DNA of 64,000 bases from Pseudoscleropodium purum (lineage: Eukaryota; Streptophyta; Bryopsida; Hypnales; Brachytheciaceae): the NCBI GenBank assembly GCA_963969395.1, contig OZ017796.1, positions 12,402,501 through 12,466,500 on the forward strand, read 5' to 3'. The translations under genes were made by a program, and so were the position numbers. Below the pieces are notes generated by a model. The model was not told the DNA's origin, did no database searches, and saw only the letters and a program-made list of their open reading frames with translations. Of this stretch, positions 21,191-34,269 are shown piece by piece (within the stretch, counting starts at the first letter, position 1; each line of letters begins with the position of its first letter).

Positions 21191-22984
21191 TTGCATATAA
21201 TGAAGAAAAGAGGTTCTTGTATTCAAGAGAATGCCAAGTCTTCATTCTCCATAGAGCAAGGTAGGGGTTCCAATCACCAATAAAGTGAATTTTGAGCCTT
21301 TCTATACAACAATTTAGTGAAAAGAGGCAAACCTTCTTGTTCCTCCATTTCCTCCCCGCTTGCAAAATTGAGTACTGTTGAATTTTTTTTTAACTCCTCC
21401 CCATGGATGCTGTTGATCTTGAAAAACAATTTTGGATATGGATATAGTATAGATAGTATACAAATACGGATACGGTTTAGGATACGGATATGCGTAAGGG
21501 ATATATCCCATATCAGATGCCACCCGTACCCTCACCTGAAAATTACTATGAGGTAGAATTGGGAAGGGGTAAAAAAAAATTTACTCAATTTAAATAATTT
21601 TGTGAGCTCACTGGGGATTAAATAAATATGATTTTTTTTTTTTTTGAGCTCATTGTGACACAGTTTGTCACAGCTCGAAAGAAGGTTTAACTGCCTATTC
21701 ACATTCAACTTTGAGCCTTTCCGTACAACATTCTATGAAAATTTGCCATCTATTATTTTGCACATTTATTTGGAATAAGCTTGTAATGAATTGCAAAAAA
21801 CTGAATATATGTCAACGCAATGAATTATTTTCAGGTTAATCGCAAAGCAATTTTCACATATACGGTCAATGCAATCGTCAATTTTATTAGAGTAGCACGA
21901 TTTCGGTGCCAAAGTTGTGACGTACTGTACGCACATAATGGTCTACTAGGACGCGTAAGAATTTTTGAAAGGAACGAATTTATGTTTCGGAGCTCACGTT
22001 CTAAAAAGTGTCAAAGCACAGGAGTATCGCCAATTTAACGAAAATGACGTTGGGAGTCTTCTTTAGTTTTAATTCTTATGTTCGAATTAATTACTAGTCT
22101 ACCAAGTTGAAGGGATGCGGATTAGCGTTGGATAAGCATTCCGACCTGGAAAGGCGACCTGAGGAGTTCTGTGGTGTCGTGGGTGTTCCTTCCTGGTGAT
22201 GATCGAGAGCTCGAGATGTGTCGTCAAAATCGCATGTCTCAAAACGTTTTAGGAATTGGTCAAGTGCATAGACATGAATCCTTTGCTGGACTGCTGATTC
22301 GTTCATTTTTTATTTTTGTTTTGTTTTGGGAACAAAAGTGAAGATATTCATTGCAAATTACATAAAAAATTCCCACTCACAACAAGCAAGGGCATAACAT
22401 TCTTGAAACCACCATGCTGAAGGTCTTTTACAGTTCTGTCATTTGTGTGAGTGTGAGGTCATTAGAAGAGAGTATTGAATTCCATGGTCATTAGTCACCG
22501 CACACGCCAGCTTATACTGAATCCCGGTTGTGAAAACTACACTGTGAGTAAATGCATGGTGCTTTCTTGGTGCACGTGGGACCGTTAACTTGCTTGGAAA
22601 CAGAGTTTTTATTAGGGAATTCTGGGTGGACTGAGAAAAAGTTTAGCCAAACAAATATGCGGAGGAGTCCTAGACTTTGGTAAATTTGCATGGAAGCTGC
22701 CCGAGGACTTGAATAGAGAACATAGATCGTCTGCACATGCGGCATTGACTACTCCACAAGGAGCTCACGTCACCAGGAAGGAACATCCTTGACTCTCTAA
22801 AAAAATTCAGTTCTCATGACCACGCCGGAATTCCTCTCCACTGCCAAGTCATATCCTTCAACTTGGTCTGCAAGGAACCACAAAGAAACAAAATACGAGG
22901 TTCTTAAAACTGGTCCAGCTTAGAAGATCACTTAAAAATGACTACAACATAAAATCCTCCTTTTCATTTCTATGTACATTTTCC
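21191..22984. other. Spacer between the two germin-like arms
   Basis: Unique to the middle of the inverted duplication; no convincing gene. About 21,430-21,525 is rich in 'ggatatgg/gatacgg' words. About 21,960-22,040 shares 'tttatgtttcgg' and 'cgccaatttaac' words with 25,960-26,020. A short inverted pair 'tcaccaggaaggaaca' lies at about 22,188 and 22,770. The spacer presumably contains upstream control sequence for both divergent copies, but no element is identified. Confidence 0.45.
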
Positions 22985-24995
22985 GGGAATTGAAACAATT
23001 AAATCACCTCACATTCCACTGTCCAGAACACGAAACGCTGCAAAATATACGTAAATACTCGGACGGAATGTGCTGCCGCGAATGTTGTGCAAAGTGAAGA
23101 ACGATCGGAGCGCCTTCTCAGTGCCTCAAGCTCATGGACTTGCGAGGACGATCCGACAATTCCCTCAATCATTCCCAACAGACACCTGGAAAGCTCCAAT
23201 CCGGACTACGGCCAGGACGGTGCACCCACGGAACCTGTAGATTGCTCCCGAAGACACGCGTATGTGAGTCCTGCAGCATTGTGCAAGTACAAATCGCCCG
23301 ACGAATGAGCTGCAATTCTCATCACTCACTCATCTATCGATCTTGGAATTCACACTGGGAATCCAGAACCTCGACTTTCGCTACATACAGGTCTACGAAA
23401 TCTCTTCCAGTACTCGATCCTGATCTAGCTAGCTAGCTCAGTCTTCATTCATCTCAAGCTTCACTTGAGACTAGGATCCGAATTGCACTTGCACCGCACT
23501 GCAGCTAGCAATGGTGAAGTTCGCAAGTTGCACGATCGCCACCAGCGTCAGCTGGAAGCTGCTCGCCATGGCGTGCGCCATTCTGTCAGTGACCGCTGTG
23601 GTGATGGCAGCGGCTCCCGATCCCTTGCAAGACTACTGCGTGGCGGATCTTTCGCCCAACGCGCCGCTGATAAATGGCTACCCTTGCAAGCCCCGCTCCA
23701 ATGTCTCCATCAGTGACTTCGTCTTCACGGGCTTCGGAACTGTAGGTACGTACGGAATGCTCATCGGATAATTCGAACCTTAATCCCTGATGATGTGTAC
23801 CTCTGCCTTACTTAGTTGGTTGCCATGTATCATGGAGATTACCTAGTATAAGTGTCTGTTCATGATTCAAATATCGGACATAGCTAGAGGACTTCACCAC
23901 CTAGCTGCACATCAATAGGAGGTCTCAATTCCTGTACTTTGCTGATGAAGTTGGTATTCATTCAGAGTTGGATCGCATTTAATGCGCGTGCGGTGAATTA
24001 CCATATTGTACCTTCCAATCTGCTGCAGCCGGCGACGTGACCCAGAACCCCACGGGCGCCATCGCCGTGCTGGCCACGCCGGTGGAGTACCCGGGCCTCA
24101 ACACGCAGGGCATCACGCACGCGCGACTGGACTTCGACTTGGGCGGCGTGGTGCCGCCGAAACTTTGTTCGTGATCAAGGGCAGCGTGTACATGCACGGG
24201 CTTCGTGAGCGACGACAACCAGCTGTTCGCCGCCACGCTGCTGCCGGGCGACTTGATCATCTACTCGAGAGGCCTGTCGCACTTCCAGCTCAACGTGGCC
24301 AACGAGACCTCCATCACCTTCAACACGCTCACCTCGCAGAGCCCAGGATTCCTCACCACGCTCAACCAGGTATGCATCTCACCCACGTCAGGATAGATAG
24401 ATATATGCCGCTTCATTCCTTAGTTGGATGGCACCCCATCCAGGTGTGCTACTGCAGGTGTGATTCTGATTGCATATATGGGGCCTTCACTGCTGTTTTG
24501 GTTCCATTTCTAGTCACGTGCGTACCCCATGACCGAAGTGTTATTTGGGTTGCCATTGACGGCCGATCGACCGGTGTGCTTGCTGATGGGTGTGCAGATC
24601 TTCGAGCCGAACATCACGAGCGTCGTGATCGAGAAGTCGTTCGGCGTGGACGCGGCGACGGTGCAGAAGCTCAAGGAGTCGTATCCTCGCTGAATAATTA
24701 AGCTCGAGATCGAATGCATGGCAGGCAGCTTCATGGATTGAATTCTATTCTGCGCCATCTGTAGGTGACTGCCTGCATGGGCTACCTTTGAATGTCAAAT
24801 TGTGTGTGTCCGGGCCCACGTGTTTAGTCTGTCGTATTTTCTTCTTACGTTTCGGAAATTCCAATCTGTTGCAGAAATAGGGACTGCAGCAGCAAGATTC
24901 AATTCAGTGCATGCCCGATTGCATGGAGCATTTGTGGGAATTTAGCTCCATGTTCTCATCAATAAAACAAGGCCTGCTTTCTGGGTGTCTTTGTA
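22985..24995. repeat. Right arm of the 2-kb inverted duplication
   Basis: Mirror of 19,185-21,190. The head-to-head arrangement places the two gene starts about 2.8 kb apart, pointing outward. Transcripts running from one gene toward the other through the spacer would be complementary over 2 kb. Confidence 0.9.
23511..24693 (+). pseudogene. Germin-like protein gene, right copy, same disruption
   Basis: Exons 23,511-23,745, 24,029-24,369 and 24,598-24,693, phases closing. The lesion is exactly that of the left copy: the sequence joins GTGCCGCCG directly to AAACTTTG near 24,154-24,162 (about 22 bases lost, probably between short GCCG repeats), TGA at 24,172-24,174, and a compensating insertion-like change near 24,190. 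The two metal-ligand histidines of cupin box 1 are therefore absent. Exon 1 differs from the left copy at three bases, all G/A transitions and all amino-acid-changing; exons 2 and 3 are identical. The intact splice sites and signal peptide suggest that loss of function was recent. Confidence 0.85.
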
Positions 24996-27764
24996 TCACA
25001 CCAAAAAAAATTAAGGTCATTTCTTTAAATTGGCACGAATCTGGTTCCAAATATTGTGATTTTTATGCAAAGATCTACAAATTAGGACAGATGTAGAATT
25101 ACGTTTCAGACCGTGCAGAGCCAAGTAGTGGAATATATACTTTAAAATTACGAAATTGATGTTCATGGCTAATAATGTCATTTGATTTATTGTTCAAAAG
25201 GATTTCCTTGCTAATGGTCTGCAAGGATTCAATGGCTTAGATTGAAGCCTTTACTCCCACCCCGACATTTGTATTATTCAACTCCCATTCACCTGAAATG
25301 TTTCATGTTATTGAACCTTGTAAAGTCTGTCTCCTGAGGAAAATTAAAGTTATTAAGAAATTTTCCTTATTTTTTCAACAGTGATTTCAAAAGTAATATA
25401 ATATGAATGACTGGATATATATTTTTCGGGGCACTCTGCTACTAGTAGCGATATATAATGGACAGTCCTTATTTGGTAGTACTTTGGGTTAATCTGTAGT
25501 CAGTGTCGCTCTTCCATGGCACTCATGCTTCTCGTCCTGGTCGAATTCGACTCGGCAGTCCTTTTCCTTCCATTACTTTTCCTAGTCTTTCATTTTGTGA
25601 GTGAATTGAAGGAAGGAAAATAAGGAGAAGAGAAAGAAACTCAAGTATGTTCTTCATCTGCTCTTCCAGTGTAATTGTCATATTTAGTGGTAGTCAATGA
25701 TTGTGCACCTTTCAATCCAGCACTTCAGTTGGTATCCCCTAAAATGCAAGCGCGCGCCAGTCGATGCTTTGCCACATGAAAATCAAATCTGAGAAGGATA
25801 CCACGCACTACAATTTGAGGCCATATGCAATCTACAATGGTTCTTAGAGCACGTGTAACGAATTTTGAAATGACCCATAACGACAATTTCATGAAATTGA
25901 AGCGATTCCACCACCAAATATTGTGACATACGGTGATCAACACAAAACGAGTATACATTTATGTTTCAGGCCATGCGACCTGCCATGTGCCAAAGTAGTG
26001 GAATACCGCCAATTTAACAAAATCGACATCGACATTTGACATTCCACGAATATTGTATGCACTGAATGCAAGTCTGCTGAAACATCTCCTGCAAATTGAA
26101 TTGAAGCATCCAGATTTGATATATTCTTGGTGATGAAACTTAGTGATTTCTTGCAGTGATATACTCAGACACTGCTTGTGTTCAAAGCAATCTTGTATGC
26201 AACTGCATGAGATCATGAGAATACCAAAGCAAAAGCATCATTCCAGAACTGAAATTCATTATGGAGAGAATTCAACTTCAATGCAATTCAAGTACCTGAG
26301 AAAGATTGAGATGGGAATTTGTTTAAGATGAAACTATTTCAAACTTCAGGAACAACTGCATCTCAATATGATAGATTCTCAAGATATAATTATATTGAGG
26401 ATGTGCAAATACACAGTGTGCAATTAGAGAGGGTTGAGTATTGAGTTTTGTCTTGGGCCCTAAGAATTGTGATCATTACATTTACACACAAGCTAAAAAC
26501 TAGGACTGGTATAGGTTTTTGTAAGATGAGTGTAAGAATCCAAGAGAACAAGAAACTATGTTTGAGGGTGTGTAACCTTGCAATTGTTGTGCTTTGCAAT
26601 AATTGTAGGTTTGTTGGCAATATCCAAAGGCCAGAGACTATGGCATCTACTTTGGTCTTGAGATTTTGAATTTCCAAATTGAATCCGCAACCACATTCAC
26701 AATGCACAATACAGTTAGGGTTTAGTTGGAGTGGACATGTGGGGCTTGAATGGTCAATAAATTAACCTATGACATAGCCTCACAGTTACAATGCTTTTGT
26801 TTTGACAGTGTTAAAGCTAGTTTGCAAAAGAAGCAGCAGTGTTGATATTCCATCTAAGGTGGATGGTTCTAAGATGATTCATATGTGTGGTTGGTGATCA
26901 TTTCAGTACTTCAACAAATAGCATTTGTAGATGTGCAACATTCAAGAACCATGTCCATTTTAGTACCTTCAACCCTACATATACAATATTGGTTCAAATT
27001 CACATACTTACATTTGAACAACTTTAACTTTACTCTTTAATTCTAAACAAAAATCAAATACCAAGAACATTACAATGCTTTGAATTTTGGAAGAGGACAC
27101 TTGCAAAAAATTGTAAATCACATGTAAACAAAATGAATGTATTATTAATTAGTTTAGAAGTATAATTTTAAAATTTTAAAATTTTTTAAAAGTCATAAAT
27201 TATTGTCGATCTTGAGTTGTAAAATAAACATGATAGTCTATGAATTTGTCACTCTTATAAATCAAAAGAAGTAAAGCTAAAATTATAAAAATCCCTATTT
27301 TAATATCACTTTGTTAACATTTTTTTGGTTGATAGATATGAGGTCAATCTCATCCCAAAAGTTGGATGGTGGCTTTAGTAGGGTTTTATTAGCTATATAA
27401 TTAGACTTTAATTTGTTCTTCTTTCACAATACAATTGTATTTGGAATGAACCAACAGCTAGTTCAAAGTTTGCCAATGGAATTGAGAAAAAATCCATCTG
27501 TAATTTCACACATAACAAAAAAAATAGTAAAAGAATCTATAATTTTCTATTTTGAATTTTAAAAATAGAGAATATAACCAACCTTAGTACATGAAAAAAT
27601 GGTTCAATATGAGATTTGAAGTTAACTAATAAACTAAAAAAAAACTTTTTGAACACTTTACTAACTATAGTAGTGGAAACATGGTCTTTCTCAAGGAAGA
27701 AAATGATCCCCTTACCAAAAAAACAACATATAACCAACTAAACTAGTACAATGGTGGATTTTTT
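24996..27764. other. Intergenic DNA, no gene recognised
   Basis: Short frames only. About 25,085-25,135 and 25,960-26,020 share 'tttcag(g/a)cc(a/g)tgc' and 'aagtagtggaata' words with each other and with the spacer at about 22,000, so a short decayed dispersed element is likely. Nothing else was seen. Confidence 0.4.
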
Positions 27765-28345
27765 TAGAAAGTAAGTGCATCCAAAATCACATCAAGCATC
27801 TAATGTTGGATAAGCTTACACATGAACAACTTTATTGGCTCCATCCTTAAAATAAATGATTCCCTTAAGTATAAGAAAATCCACGTGACTAATTGAACTA
27901 GTATAGTAATAGGTTTTCTTATAAAGTAGCTACACCCTAGAAAATCACATCAAGCATCTAATGTTGGATAAGCTTGCCCATGAACAACAATTTATTGCCC
28001 GCTCTATCCATTGAACAAATGATCTTCTTACAAGAAAATCCACGTGACTAATTGAACCACTACAATAGTAGATTTTCTTGTAAGGTAGGTAGTCTAGCTA
28101 CACCTTGCAAAATCATATCAAGCATCTACCGTTGGATAAGCTTGTCCATAAACAACAGTTTACTGGCTCTATCCTTTGAACAAATGATTCCCTTACAAGA
28201 AAATCCACGTGACTAATTGGACTACTACAATAGTAGGTTTTCTTGTAAAGTGGGTACACCCTAGAAAATCACATCAAGCACCTAATGCTAGATAAGCTTG
28301 CCCATGAACAACTTTATTGGCTCTGTCCTTTAAACAAATACGTAC
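27765..28345 (+). repeat. Tandem array, about 160-base unit, four copies
   Basis: The word AAAATCACATCAAGCATCTA or a near copy begins at 27,783, 27,941, 28,109 and 28,265 (spacings 158, 168, 156). Each unit continues with 'ttggataagcttgcccatgaacaac', then 'acaagaaaatccacgtgact' and 'tagtaggttttcttgt', the last two forming an inverted pair. Every complete unit holds a CACGTG palindrome. Divergence between units is perhaps 10%. Confidence 0.85.
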
Positions 28346-29608
28346 TATGGTATCAATTCTCTAGCTTTCGAATCTAAGTAGTTCCAAAGCCTTATCTACA
28401 ACTGCTTTTACAGTCCACAACACAGTTTGGATTTGGTTGGATCAAAGCCTCTTACGGTCACACCATTCTTGTTAGTTGTCTAAATATAGCCTCTCTAGAA
28501 GGGCTAGGGTGAACCACCCCTCTCTCTCTCATCCCTCTCCAACTGAGAGTCATTCCAAGGGTGCACATCAAAAAAAGCCCCTCTACTTTATGCTTGATTA
28601 GTTTATCTTCTACACCACACCTATTACCTCACCCATTACCACACCTATTAGGGGGCCTCCGTGATTGCAAATATGAATCTCAAATTTCCAAGTTTTATCA
28701 TGGGTGACAAATAAAAAAAATTCTAGTGTTTCTCCCCAGCAGCTGTAGCAGCATGGATAAGTTAAACCTTCCATTTAATAATTTTCAAAACGTTGATGTT
28801 AGTGATGACCTGGACAGCATGCACGCCAGCTCAGCTAGTTGAATAGATTAGCTTCGTAGGGCATGATGCATCACTGGTTCTATCCACACGGCAGCAGTCT
28901 AGTCCAAGTTTCCCCATGTCCAAAATAGTGGTTTTCTAAGAAGACTAGTTGTCCAAATTTCAGGCTTGGCTTCCACTTGTCTGCCCATTGTACTTTGACA
29001 GGCAATTTGGGGCTTTAAAATAATAATTTGTATGCCCAAGAAGTTCCAGATGGCAGCACTGGATTGGGCAACATTCCTGATAAGATTCAGTTCAGTTGAA
29101 GTGAACAGAAAATGTAGTTCGGTGCTCCAAGACACTTTTTCATTTAATAGGTGTCCTCTCTGTTATCCACTTACAATATTAAAAAAAACTTAATCTTTAG
29201 ATAAGGTTACAAGTAAAACCTTTCTTAGTGCATAACTGTCAATTATGGAGTTTGTAGGTGGGCCCAATTTGAAGTACTTTTTCTAAAAAGTAGTGTAAGT
29301 GTAGAACCTCCCTTAATGTGATATTTTTTAAATGAATAAAGCTCATTAAAAAAATAGTGATTGTTGGTCACAACTTAAGCCAATACAAATATCATGAATC
29401 TAAATGTCCCTCCCTAGTGCGAGAAACTCTTTAATGTTAGACCAATTCCAACTCTATTTACTTTGGAGAGGTTCTACCAATAGTTGGAGCCAATATTAGT
29501 TAGCTAGGTGGCCATTATTACACCTCTTTAAATGCATAAAATTCTCTTGGTGCATAGTCCTAGCACTATACACTAAAAAAGGTTCTACCTGTATTTGGAT
29601 TTAACTTA
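28346..29608. other. Intergenic DNA, nothing recognised
   Basis: A slightly GC-richer stretch near 28,790-28,910 has no open frame of note. A CT-rich run lies at about 28,520-28,550. Confidence 0.4.
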
Positions 29609-30515
29609 AAGTTCAAAAGTCCCCAAGTTCCTAAGTTCATGCAAGGGATTCTTGGGATTTGGGATAGACTTACACGACCTCAATTTTTGACATGATTTTC
29701 TATAAGTTTTTTGGAAGATAGGAATTCACATTATGGGAATATCATTTTATTTCAATTGGTGCCCAAGAGCAAAAATTATGCCACCCTGAGTCCAAAAAAC
29801 AATTTAAGGGGTAGTACAAAAAAATCACAAAAAAATATTTAAAAACATTTTAGTCTCAAAGATTTTATTTTTGTTTACATGCATGTCAAGCTTTGATTCA
29901 TTCTATTTGGACTATTAATGAGAAAGTTATGGACAATCTTGTTTTTAGAACAATCTAAGCAACTTTTTGAAAAAATAACTTATAAATTTTTTTTAATTCA
30001 ATTTTTACAATTTAAAAAAAAAATTGTTGAACAAGATTAAGTTTTCTTATTAGAACAATCTCATTTGTTGGGATTATTGTGTTTCAATTCCATCTTAGAG
30101 CTAATATTGACGATTTAGTTATTCATTCAATCTTGAACCTACTTCTACTCTAAAAAAAAATTTAATAAGTGAAAATTATTTATTTTATTTTTGAGTTATT
30201 TTTCCTAAAATTTAGGCTCAATTCTTCAACATAAAAAATTAGAAATTCAAAACTCGTAGTGCAATAATTTTAAGTTGAGAAGATTCAAAGGCAAAAAATC
30301 TAGTCAAGCAATGTGCAAAAAGATTTGATCTCTTCACTTTAAATGCAAATATCTTTGAATCTACAAAGTCAAAATATTTGAAATTCTTCTACACTTTTTA
30401 TAATATTCTAGTGCAAGATCCTACAATTTTAAACTTTTGTTGTTGTTTACAATAGAAATGACAATTTTAAGTGTTTTTTGACGAAAAAAGGCCTTGGGAC
30501 TTGAGGGATTATAGA
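29609..30515. mobile_element. Decayed full-length relative of the TTAA-flanked element
   Basis: Colinear with 3,840-4,728: 'gccc(g/a)agar(t/c)aa', 'caagctttgattcattctattt', 'atgagaaagttatggacaatcttgttttt', 'aacaatctcat', 'tgcaagatccta' and the terminal 'aaaaaaggcctt' block all fall in the same order. The right end is TTAT and the left end is eroded, so this copy is older. Confidence 0.6.
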
Positions 30516-33000
30516 ATATTCTAATAAGTACCAAATCACTATTGAACCAATTTCTCATTTTATTTATTCTCCTTACAACTTAGTTTAATAGACTAGGGGT
30601 ATACTAATACTACCAAAAACTGTCCAAAAGTGTCATTTTCAAATGCATTGAACAAAATTTAATTATTATCTTTCAAATCTTCAATTTTCATATACAAAAG
30701 TATTGTGCACCACTATGTGAATGTATGAAAAAATGCAACTCAAATGACCATTTACAATTATTGCATTTGAAGTAAACAGAAGAGTTCTTTTGGGAGGGGG
30801 TGTCTTTTGCATAATGTCAACAAACTTTGACTCTTTTTAGAATTAAATTTTTGCACCGTACATAAAATCATAATATTTTTTTATACTTATTACAACATCA
30901 TTTTAGTTCTAGTTAGTTAAAGGCATGCCAAATTTTATAATTAAATAAGAGGTGTAGCATATTTAAAAAGACCTTGCAATGGAAAGAGGCCCCAAAATCC
31001 AACAATACACAAAATAATTGGAATTTAGTGATTTCTTATAGCATGGAGAAAGATTTTCTTGGAGAATCCAATTGTACCAAATTGTATTACAGTGATATGG
31101 AAATGTGTGGATTAAATTAAAAATTCCTATACAATAAATTATAAGATTTTTGGGCCTTACTTGGTAGGATCAAAGAACTTGGATTGCTCTTTGATTGAGA
31201 TTTTTGCACTAAAATTAAAAAAATTATTTAATTATTAAATTCTTATCATTGCATGCAATATTATGTAAATGAATTGTTTTCCAAATTTCAATGTTAGAAG
31301 AGTCTGGTGCATGTTATCCAAAAGCTGTCCACCTCTTTTGCCCTATTTTTAGTAGATACAACTTTTGAGTGAATCATCAAATTGGAGAAAAAAAATGATA
31401 TACTTCATAGTGGGACACATTTTTGTATTTGTGCCAAATTATCAATGAGATTCATTAAAATTGGCTTCATAAGCAACTAGATACTTCTCCAAATTCCATT
31501 TTATTATTATGCACACATTTGGTTCTAAATTCCTTTAGGGTTTAAAATTTTTAAATATATGAAAACCAATTCCTCTTACCTTGAAAACTTTTTTGTTAAT
31601 GATTTTTCCATTAACATAACAAACAATATTATGCTTTTTTCCTTTCATAAATGGAAATAACAAGCATAGCTGAATATTATTGTCCAAGGAATTTAAGAGA
31701 TTAAAGACAATTTTACCAACAATCACATTCCTCCACCTTTCTTAAATGATTAAAATTCTTCACCACTTACTTATCCAAAGTAACAAGTAACAATTGAATC
31801 TACAGTAAGGATACCTTTAATTATGAACCCTCTTTCAAGTTGCGTCCCTATCTACATTAGTCCAACATTCTAAAGTTCAAGGACACAATTGGAAATGGAG
31901 GGTCTATGATGTTTGCATTAACTCTGAAAGGATCAAAGGATGGGCTTGAGACTATTTTTTCAAACCTCCAAGTCCCTCTTTCCATATGCTCTTCTAGTTT
32001 TCTTTTGCAAGTATACATCAAAAAATTTGATATCTACTTTTCACAAATGTAATTACATATCTTCTACGAATCAATAAAATTTAGATATTTTCGTGAAAAT
32101 TTGAAACTACTATAAATTTTTTAATAGAAAGTGATAAAAATTCATATCAAAAACAAAATATGTTTCAAAAATTCAAAAAATTCCCCCATTGATCTACATT
32201 ATAGTATAAAACACCATGGTGCAAATTTCTTTGCCATGTCGTTCCAAAATCAAAATATCAACAATCCATGGTAATAGGTCCAAAGATAAACTATCAATAA
32301 AATATTTAAATTCAAGAATTTTAAGAATTTTCAAATTGGAATAAAAACAATACTTGATGAGCATCATTTCATTAGTTGGTCTCAAATTCAAAAAAGACTT
32401 TTTATGGCTTGAATTCACGTCCAAAGAAAGGAGCCTAAATTTCAAAAAAACATTACTTGGTGATCCATAGATTTTCCATTTTCTTTTGTAGGAAAATCAT
32501 TAAATATTAGAAGGAGAGAATATATAACATCTTTCATTACAATTGGGTTCAAGCAACTTTCCTCCAAATGGATGAAAAAAATATTTTTTTCATTCTTTAG
32601 ACTTCCCTGAAATCCTCCAAAGGACATCTATAAAATCAATATATACCTGCTACCGAATCTATGTAGAAGAAACGATTTTAGAACCTTTCCCAAAAAAAAC
32701 CCATTGATCCTTCATAATTTTTGTACATGCTATCCAAATGCCACTTCTATAGTATGTTGGGACCTCCTTTCATTTGCCAATAAGAAAATCAATGAAAATT
32801 TGATGAATCTATTCATAATAACTAGACACCGTACCAAATAGTGTCGGTTTTGGGGGTGCCCACCTTGTATCTCAATGTTTACAATTCACAATGCATTTGA
32901 CAATGGGGCCCAATCTACCCCACGAAATCTCATGTAAGTTTGTGCTAGTAATAGAATAGGCCTAGAAGGTGAAGTACTATAATGTCCTTGCAAATGCTAC
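30516..33000. other. AT-rich decayed repeat DNA
   Basis: No gene. Parts match 14,400-16,000 in scattered words, and about 32,640-32,930 matches 34,990-35,215 in the same orientation ('tgctatccaaatgcc', 'cctcctttcatttgccaataagaaaat', 'ggggtgcccac'-like words). These are probably pieces of one large decayed element. Confidence 0.45.
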
Positions 33001-33002
33001 TT

Positions 33003-33150
33003 GTTGCATTATTGTGAAAAAAGGACAGATAGAAAAAGAACTCTGGTTGTATGACCAGTGTGAATGAAGAGTCTGTTGATGCATATTTGTGAAGAAAGAC
33101 AGATTGAAGAAGAGCTATGACCAATGTGAATGAAGAGTCTGTTGAGGAAA
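33003..33150 (+). repeat. Two tandem copies of an about 70-base unit
   Basis: The words 'tgaccagtgtgaatgaagagtctgttga' and 'tgaccaatgtgaatgaagagtctgttga', each preceded by 'gtgaaraaaggacaga'-like sequence, occur in tandem. No function is suggested. Confidence 0.75.
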
Positions 33151-34015
33151 AGTTACTTTGGGGGAGTTGGGGGAGTATTGTGGGGGGCCAAAGAATGATG
33201 TCTAAAGAGGCGGCTTGTTATATTTTTCGCTTCCACAATTGAAACTCTTGTAAAATAATGATTTGGGGGCCCCCTCGCACCTTTCACGAGCTATTCACTG
33301 TTCTGTCTGTCTGTTACTTGACCTCCCTCCTTTGCGGACTCGGATAAGGTAATCGGAAGTTGTACTTGTACTGACTAAGGATCACTCATTGAGTGAGGCT
33401 AGTAGTAGTAGTGAGGTGGCTCAGTCCCTAAGGAAAGTTTTGAAACAAATGAAACAACTTTTTAAAAAAAATTATTTTATTTTTATCTTGAAAACACATG
33501 GACAAATTCCATTAATAAGGAAAAAGTACATACGCTTATTAGAGCCAGAGGAACAAGCCTTGGCACAAAGATTTTCATTTTCTACAACAATTCTGATTTT
33601 CTTAATGCAACGTAAGATAAATGACAAGAGAAGTGAAACAAAATTTCATTGCCAAAGTTTTAAGTTTAAAAGTATGAGCCAGTCTGCCACACCCTAAGCA
33701 AAGGAAAAATTTTGCATGAAATAATGAGAACTGCACGGAAAGCGCAATTTGCACCATGTGGAAGGGATGTCGAGAAAGCAGTTTAAATGCCCCTGGGGAA
33801 GTGGCAAGGTGTGTTGGTCAGCTTGGGGATCCATTTGTACAAAGGATCCACAAAGGCTGGCAGTGAGTGAGCAGAGGGTCCATCCCATAAAAGCTTAGTC
33901 AATGCTTGGATGAAGGTCTTTTCCCTTGACCACAAGAGCTACATTTTAGTCAATGTTGATCAGAAAACAGCAGTGTTTTGGGGGCCAAAAATAAATCCCC
34001 ACCTTGGAAAGACTG
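33151..34015. other. Intergenic DNA, nothing recognised
   Basis: The open frame at 33,389-33,697 has a low-complexity start and no recognisable domain; I do not call it a gene. Confidence 0.4.
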
Positions 34016-34269
34016 AGTGCCGCTTTACACATGGGTCCAAGGTTGAGAGTTCGTTGACCTCCACCAATCAAATTTTAGAAAATTCCGACTGTAGCTTCTT
34101 GATCCTTCACACAAGGCAGCACAATTCAAAGTCCGTCGCCCTCCAAAATGCCTACATGGAAGCTTAAGTTCCTATGTGGCAATGACCTTACGATGGACTC
34201 TTGATCAAAGTTTGGCCATGAACTCCCACGGCCTCTCGACTTGGTCGGCTCATGTGTGAAGCATCCTTG
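34016..34269 (-). mobile_element. Degenerate Tourist-like MITE, inverse of the 47.2 kb copy
   Basis: The reverse complement aligns with 47,171-47,510: 'ggctcatgtgtgaagca', 'cgaccaagtcgagaggc', 'ctttgatcaagagtccat', 'ccaatcaaatt' and a terminal 'gtgccgctttacacatggg'. It is shorter by internal deletion, and its flanks no longer show a clear target-site duplication. Confidence 0.7.

Noticed and set aside
27765..28345. CRISPR-like array of regular repeats
   Set aside because: The unit is fully repeated at about 160 bases without unique spacers; it is a tandem satellite in a plant nuclear sequence.
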